DNA of 64,000 nucleotides, from contig NZ_LZMC01000032.1 of the NCBI RefSeq assembly GCF_001668615.1, positions 1 to 64,000 of the forward strand. Reading direction: 5' to 3'. The position numbers and the translations under genes are program-made. The notes under the pieces were generated by a model. The model saw only the letters and a list, made by a program, of their open reading frames with translations. It was not told the DNA's origin and did not search any database. This document shows, piece after piece, positions 60,363 to 64,000 of the stretch. This stretch comes from Mycobacterium sp. 1274761.0. GTDB lineage: Bacteria; Actinomycetota; Actinomycetes; Mycobacteriales; Mycobacteriaceae. The first letter of the stretch is position 1. Each line of letters opens with the position of its first letter.

Positions 60363-61406
60363 TCAGACCGCCGCGCGGCCGGTCACTGGCGGAAGGTCTT
60401 TAAGCGTGACGATCCCCGGTGGTGCCGCGACGACGGCGGGCACGGCGTTGGTGACCGGCAGGGCCGTGTAGATCATGCCAAGACCCATGAAACCGGGCTC
60501 GGTCCAATCCTTCGGCGGCAGGCAATGCAGCACGGTGCGCATGTTGGGCAGTCCGAACACCTGAATGACGTGCCCGTGCTCAAGCGGCTTGGGCGGCGTC
60601 ACATGGTCACCCATGATCCAGTTGAACCCCACACTCACGACGTTCTTGTCGCCGACCCAACCGCGGTGGTAGCCCATCACCCCGCCGACCGTGCCCTTCG
60701 GAATCTGCATGAACCCGAGGTCCGAGTCGCCGGTAGCGGCGGTGAACGTGACGTCGAACGTCATCCGGTCGAGCTTCGCCCCGATCGCGTCGGCCATCAT
60801 CGCCGCCGACTCAGCGAAGACCTCACTCTCGCGTCGCACGCTCTCGGCGAGGCCGGGAGTGTCCGGATGCTGCGAGAAACCCATCGCGGTCTGGGTGCCC
60901 GCCGACGCGTAGGTCGAACAGTCGACCGACTCGGTGATCCGAATTTCGTCGACGCGCTCACACGCCCCGCTGAGCACCATGCCGACCATGTTCGTCATAC
61001 CCGGATGCGCGCCGCTGCCGAAAATCGTCGAATTGCCCTTCTCGCAGGCCTTCCGGATGCGGTGCAGGTCCTCAGGAGACTGCTTGCCGCCGGTGATCCA
61101 GGCTGCGCTCGAGCAGACGTTGATACCGGACTCCAGCAGGCGGGTCAGCTCGTCGATGTTGGGCCACAGCGGGTTGTAGCAGCACGCGTCGGGTTCGAGC
61201 GCAATCAGTGCCTCGATGTCATTGGTGGCCATGACACCAGTGGCTTCGGGCCAGCCGGCCAACTCGGCGGCGTCAACACCGACTTTGTCGGCGCCGTGCG
61301 CGTAGACGCCCACCAGTTCCATGTCGGGTCTGCCGATGATGGCGTGCAGCGAGCGTTTGCCGATGTTTCCCGTCGTCCACTGGATCACCCGAAGGGGTCT
61401 GCGCAT
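60363..61406 (-). CDS. DapB-like NAD(P)-dependent oxidoreductase
   Basis: A 347-residue protein with an N-terminal NAD(P)-binding fold: LRVIQWTTGNIGKRSLHAI. It resembles the dihydrodipicolinate-reductase-like family common in mycobacteria (also annotated as amine dehydrogenase-like). GAHPGMTNMVGMVLSGAC and DCSTYASAGTQTAMGF are family-specific. There is no lysine-pathway neighbour, and lysine biosynthesis is unlikely. It is on the opposite strand to its neighbours. Confidence 0.82.
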   Translation of the reverse strand: MRRPLRVIQWTTGNIGKRSLHAIIGRPDMELVGVYAHGADKVGVDAAELAGWPEATGVMATNDIEALIALEPDACCYNPLWPNIDELTRLLESGINVCSSAAWITGGKQSPEDLHRIRKACEKGNSTIFGSGAHPGMTNMVGMVLSGACERVDEIRITESVDCSTYASAGTQTAMGFSQHPDTPGLAESVRRESEVFAESAAMMADAIGAKLDRMTFDVTFTAATGDSDLGFMQIPKGTVGGVMGYHRGWVGDKNVVSVGFNWIMGDHVTPPKPLEHGHVIQVFGLPNMRTVLHCLPPKDWTEPGFMGLGMIYTALPVTNAVPAVVAAPPGIVTLKDLPPVTGRAAV

Positions 61407-61541
61407 GTCCTAGGCCTCTCTCGTGTCACGGCTCTTGAGCCCACCACAGGATTATCAACAGTGCCGAATTAATCCACAGGCGGTGCCGCATCCGGACCCG
61501 ATCGCGGAAACGCGTCCGGTGTCCGGCTTAGCGTCGGGCGC

Positions 61542-62363
61542 ATGGGTACCGAACTGGCTGCCGAACGGCTCCACCGCAGGCTCGTCGGAGAGGCCGAAGT
61601 CGAGGCCGACGCAAACGACGACGGCGCTGCGTCCGATGCCGCCTTGTCTCGCTGGCTGCCCGACACCGCTTCCGGTGACACGCCAGGATGGCTGGCCGCG
61701 GTGCGCGCCGACCCGGGCCGCGCGGGGGTTATCGCCCTGGGCGCCATCGGGGTGGTGGCCGTGCTGGTCACCGTGTTCGCGCTGTTCCGCGACAAGACCC
61801 CTCCGGTGGCGTCGGCCAAATTGCCTCCCGTGGAAATGGTTTCGACGACAGCACCGACGCCGGGAGCACCCGCGCCGCACGGGCCGGTCATCGTCAGCGT
61901 CGTCGGCCTCGTGCACAAGCCCGGCCTTGTCACGCTGTCTTCTGGCGCACGGACCGCCGACGCGCTCGCCGCAGCGGGCGGTGCCCTCGACGGCGCAGAT
62001 CTCATCGGCCTGAACATGGCGCGCCGCGTCTCCGACGGCGAACAGATCATCGTCGGCATTGCCGCGGCGCCAGGGGAACCGACGACCATGGGCAGTTCAG
62101 TTGCGGCAGAACCCAGCACGTCGGCGTCCCCGGGTTCGCCTGAACCAGCCGAAAGCAGCCCGGCTGCAAAGGGTTCCATTGATCTGAACACTGCCACCGA
62201 AGATCAACTCGACGCCTTGCCGGGCGTGGGTCCGGTGACCGCGGCCGCCATCATTGCGTGGCGCACCGCTCACGGATCGTTCACCAGCGTTGATCAACTC
62301 GCTGAGGTCGACGGTATCGGCCCCGCACGGCTGGAGAAGCTTCGTGCCCAGGTCCATGTGTGA
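61542..62363 (+). CDS. comEA: ComEA-like DNA-binding protein
   Basis: A 273-residue membrane-anchored DNA-binding protein. A cytoplasmic N terminus (1-60) is followed by one membrane helix (VIALGAIGVVAVLVTVFALF), a Pro/Thr-rich linker, a SLBB domain (VIVSVVGLVHKPGLVTL near 114) and a C-terminal helix-hairpin-helix pair (IDLNTATEDQLDALPGVGPV). It hands incoming DNA to ComEC, encoded next with a four-base overlap. It corresponds to Rv2415c. Confidence 0.93.
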   Translation: MGTELAAERLHRRLVGEAEVEADANDDGAASDAALSRWLPDTASGDTPGWLAAVRADPGRAGVIALGAIGVVAVLVTVFALFRDKTPPVASAKLPPVEMVSTTAPTPGAPAPHGPVIVSVVGLVHKPGLVTLSSGARTADALAAAGGALDGADLIGLNMARRVSDGEQIIVGIAAAPGEPTTMGSSVAAEPSTSASPGSPEPAESSPAAKGSIDLNTATEDQLDALPGVGPVTAAAIIAWRTAHGSFTSVDQLAEVDGIGPARLEKLRAQVHV

Positions 62364-63859
62364 GCGCGGTGGACGGACGCGAGGCCCGCCTGGATCTTCG
62401 CCTGGTGCCTGCGGCGCTGACAAGCTGGGCCGTCACTGCAGCGGGAATTCTGTGGACCGAAAGCGGTGTCGTGCTGACGCTGTCGACGGGTATCGCCATT
62501 GGGAGCGCAACGGCATGGTGGGGGAGCCGACGCCGTTCGCGGGGCGGAGCCCGTATGACGGCGGCGGCCGTGGTCGGGATGACCCTCGTAGGGGTGGGTT
62601 TCGCCGTCGCAGTGCTGCTGCGCGTCGAGCAGGTTCGGCATCATCCGCTCGTTGACCGCTACGGCACCACGGCCGCGGTCATCGTGACACCCGACGAGAC
62701 ACCACGTGCGCTCGGCGGCGGCAGGTTGATGTTTCGGGGCTCGCTGCGAGCCGTCGATGCGGACGAAATATCGGGCCGTGTGGTGGTTTTCGCGTCGGTG
62801 TCGGGATTTTCGCCGGTCGCTTCAGGCCAGCCGGCGGCATTCACGGCGCGGATAGCGCCGCCGACCCGTCGTGATCTCACGATCGCGGTGCTTTCCGCTA
62901 CCGGGAAGGCGACGCTCGGCGAGGCGGCACCGATTCAGCGGGCCGGTCAGGCGGTGCGCACTGCATTCGCCACCACGGCGCGCTCCGTGCTGCCGGTCGA
63001 TCAAGCGGCGATGCTGCCGGCTCTCGTCCTCGGCGACACCTCTGCGCTGTCGAGCGACACGACCGCGCAGTTCCGGACTTCCGGGCTGACGCATCTGACG
63101 GCCGTGTCGGGAGCGAACGTCACGATCGTCTGCGGGGCGGTGTTGCTGACGGCGGCGTTCGTCGGGCCGCGGGTCGCCGTCGGTCTCGCCGCCGTCGCGC
63201 TGGTGGCGTTTGTGGTGGTGGTCCAACCCTCGGCCAGTGTGCTGCGCGCCGCCGTGATGGCCGCCATCACGCTGCTCGCCGTCGTGACACACCGTCGCAG
63301 ACAGGCGATTCCGGCGCTCTGCGGAACCGTCATCGCATTGATGATTGCGGCTCCCGAGCTTGCCGTCGACATCGGGTTCGCATTGTCGGTGTCGGCGACC
63401 GCAGCGCTTGTCCGCATCGCCCCGGCGTGGTCGCGGCACCTGGTCAACCGGCGCTGGCCCAAGCCGTTGGCCGATGCGGTGAGCGTCGCCGTCGCCGCGC
63501 AGCTCGTGACGGCGCCTCTGGTGGCGGCCATCTCGGGCACGTTCAGCCTCGTCGCCGTTGCGGCCAATCTCGCAGTGGCGGTCGTGATCGCCCCGATCAC
63601 GGTGATCGGGACCGCCGCCGCCGTGCTGTCGGTGCTGTGGCCCGCGGGTGCGGGCCTGCTGATCCGGTTCACCGGACCGGAACTGTGGTGGCTGATCAAC
63701 GTCGCCCGCTGGGCCGCAGCCCTGCCCGGCGCAGCCGTGCACGTGCCCGCAGGAGCACCCGGCGCCCTCAGCGTCGTCGCGGCGGGAGCGTTGGCCGTCG
63801 TGGTGTCGCGGTGGTGCCGGCGATGGCTGTCAGCGCGGCATGACACGATCAGCCGATGA
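62360..63859 (+). CDS. comEC: ComEC/Rec2-like DNA-uptake channel protein
   Basis: A 499-residue membrane protein. It has an N-terminal OB-like exported segment ([20 protein letters not shown]) and a competence domain with about nine helices and the motif [14 protein letters not shown] near 250. The C-terminal metallo-beta-lactamase domain of full ComEC proteins is absent, as is usual in mycobacteria. The ATGA overlaps both comEA and holA. Natural transformation is not established for most mycobacteria, so its role is open. Confidence 0.92.
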   Translation: MSAVDGREARLDLRLVPAALTSWAVTAAGILWTESGVVLTLSTGIAIGSATAWWGSRRRSRGGARMTAAAVVGMTLVGVGFAVAVLLRVEQVRHHPLVDRYGTTAAVIVTPDETPRALGGGRLMFRGSLRAVDADEISGRVVVFASVSGFSPVASGQPAAFTARIAPPTRRDLTIAVLSATGKATLGEAAPIQRAGQAVRTAFATTARSVLPVDQAAMLPALVLGDTSALSSDTTAQFRTSGLTHLTAVSGANVTIVCGAVLLTAAFVGPRVAVGLAAVALVAFVVVVQPSASVLRAAVMAAITLLAVVTHRRRQAIPALCGTVIALMIAAPELAVDIGFALSVSATAALVRIAPAWSRHLVNRRWPKPLADAVSVAVAAQLVTAPLVAAISGTFSLVAVAANLAVAVVIAPITVIGTAAAVLSVLWPAGAGLLIRFTGPELWWLINVARWAAALPGAAVHVPAGAPGALSVVAAGALAVVVSRWCRRWLSARHDTISR

Positions 63860-64000
63860 GCGAATCGGTCCCCGGATTGCATCTGGTCCTCGGGGACGAG
63901 GATTTTCTCGTCGAGCGGGCGGTGTCGGCCATCCTGCGCGCCGCGCGCAAGCAGGCGGGCACCGACGACGTGCCGGTGGACCGCATGCGCGCCGGCGAGG
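63856..64000 (+). CDS. holA: DNA polymerase III delta subunit (5' part)
   Basis: The first 48 codons of a gene cut by the window edge. [20 protein letters not shown] is the usual opening of HolA, the clamp-loader subunit that opens the beta clamp, with the [14 protein letters not shown] strand-loop-helix. It overlaps comEC by four bases; comEA-comEC-holA is the common order and matches Rv2413c. Confidence 0.9.
   Translation, partial: MSESVPGLHLVLGDEDFLVERAVSAILRAARKQAGTDDVPVDRMRAGE

Overview
The window is a high-GC actinobacterial chromosome segment. Gene content, gene order and protein sequences point to the family Mycobacteriaceae, most likely a fast-growing (Mycolicibacterium-type) species. 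From memory of the M. tuberculosis H37Rv map, the + strand follows the Rv2475c to Rv2413c block in order: thioesterase, Rv2474c-like, aglA, glbO, HNH, pepN, mycothiol-dependent reductase, rpiB, nei, lipP, tig, clpP1, clpP2, clpX, korA, korB, mobA, rpfE, Rv2449c-like, valS, folC, ndk, rne, rplU, rpmA, obg, proB, nadE, rbsK, proA, moxR/VWA, nadD, rsfS, gpgP, octT, degV, comEA, comEC, holA.

Layout. 1-9.7 kb: a broken thioesterase gene at the left edge (see below), then alpha-glucosidase, truncated haemoglobin O, HNH protein, PepN, a DUF732 exported protein, a CPWC reductase, RpiB and a Nei-type glycosylase. 9.8-14.3 kb: an accessory stretch with a Gly/Asp-rich membrane protein, LipP, small exported proteins, a methyltransferase, the tail of a tyrosine integrase, tRNA-Gly and tRNA-Pro. 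14.3-18.8 kb: trigger factor and the ClpP1P2/ClpX protease. 18.8-24.4 kb: small and decayed genes, then FdhD, KorAB and MobA. 24.4-26.5 kb: a 1-kb non-coding leader followed by two tandem resuscitation-promoting factor genes. 26.5-42.3 kb: an FAD monooxygenase, an S9 peptidase, then a long + strand housekeeping run (valS-folC-ndk-rne-rplU-rpmA-obg-proB). 42.3-47.3 kb: a five-gene minus-strand cassette (isochorismatase-fold hydrolase, molybdopterin oxidoreductase, 159-aa helical protein, Sir2 deacylase, unknown protein) between proB and nadE. 47.4-64 kb: nadE, a CmtR-like metal sensor with a membrane methyltransferase, enoyl-CoA hydratase, ribokinase, proA, MoxR/VWA pair, nadD-rsfS-gpgP-octT-degV, comEA-comEC and the start of holA.

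Most notable points. (1) The first 246 bases are a foldback: 77 bases are repeated in perfect inverted orientation around a 92-base spacer, and the thioesterase reading frame switches strand there. A chimeric read or contig end is the likeliest cause. (2) The 42.3-47.3 kb cassette looks inserted, and its molybdoenzyme has lost all four cysteines of the usual N-terminal iron-sulfur site while keeping a cysteine where the Mo ligand is expected; its neighbour carries a CxxCH motif without a signal peptide. (3) Two small exported proteins 7 kb apart share a PLSRCSV core. (4) Several decayed genes mark past gene loss: an integrase tail next to tRNA-Gly, a glycosyltransferase reduced to its two ends, and a UTRA-domain regulator tail. 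(5) A probable 24-residue membrane microprotein lies just after clpX.

Start codons were chosen from ribosome-binding sites, overlaps and remembered family lengths; family names and synteny are from recognition, not from a search.
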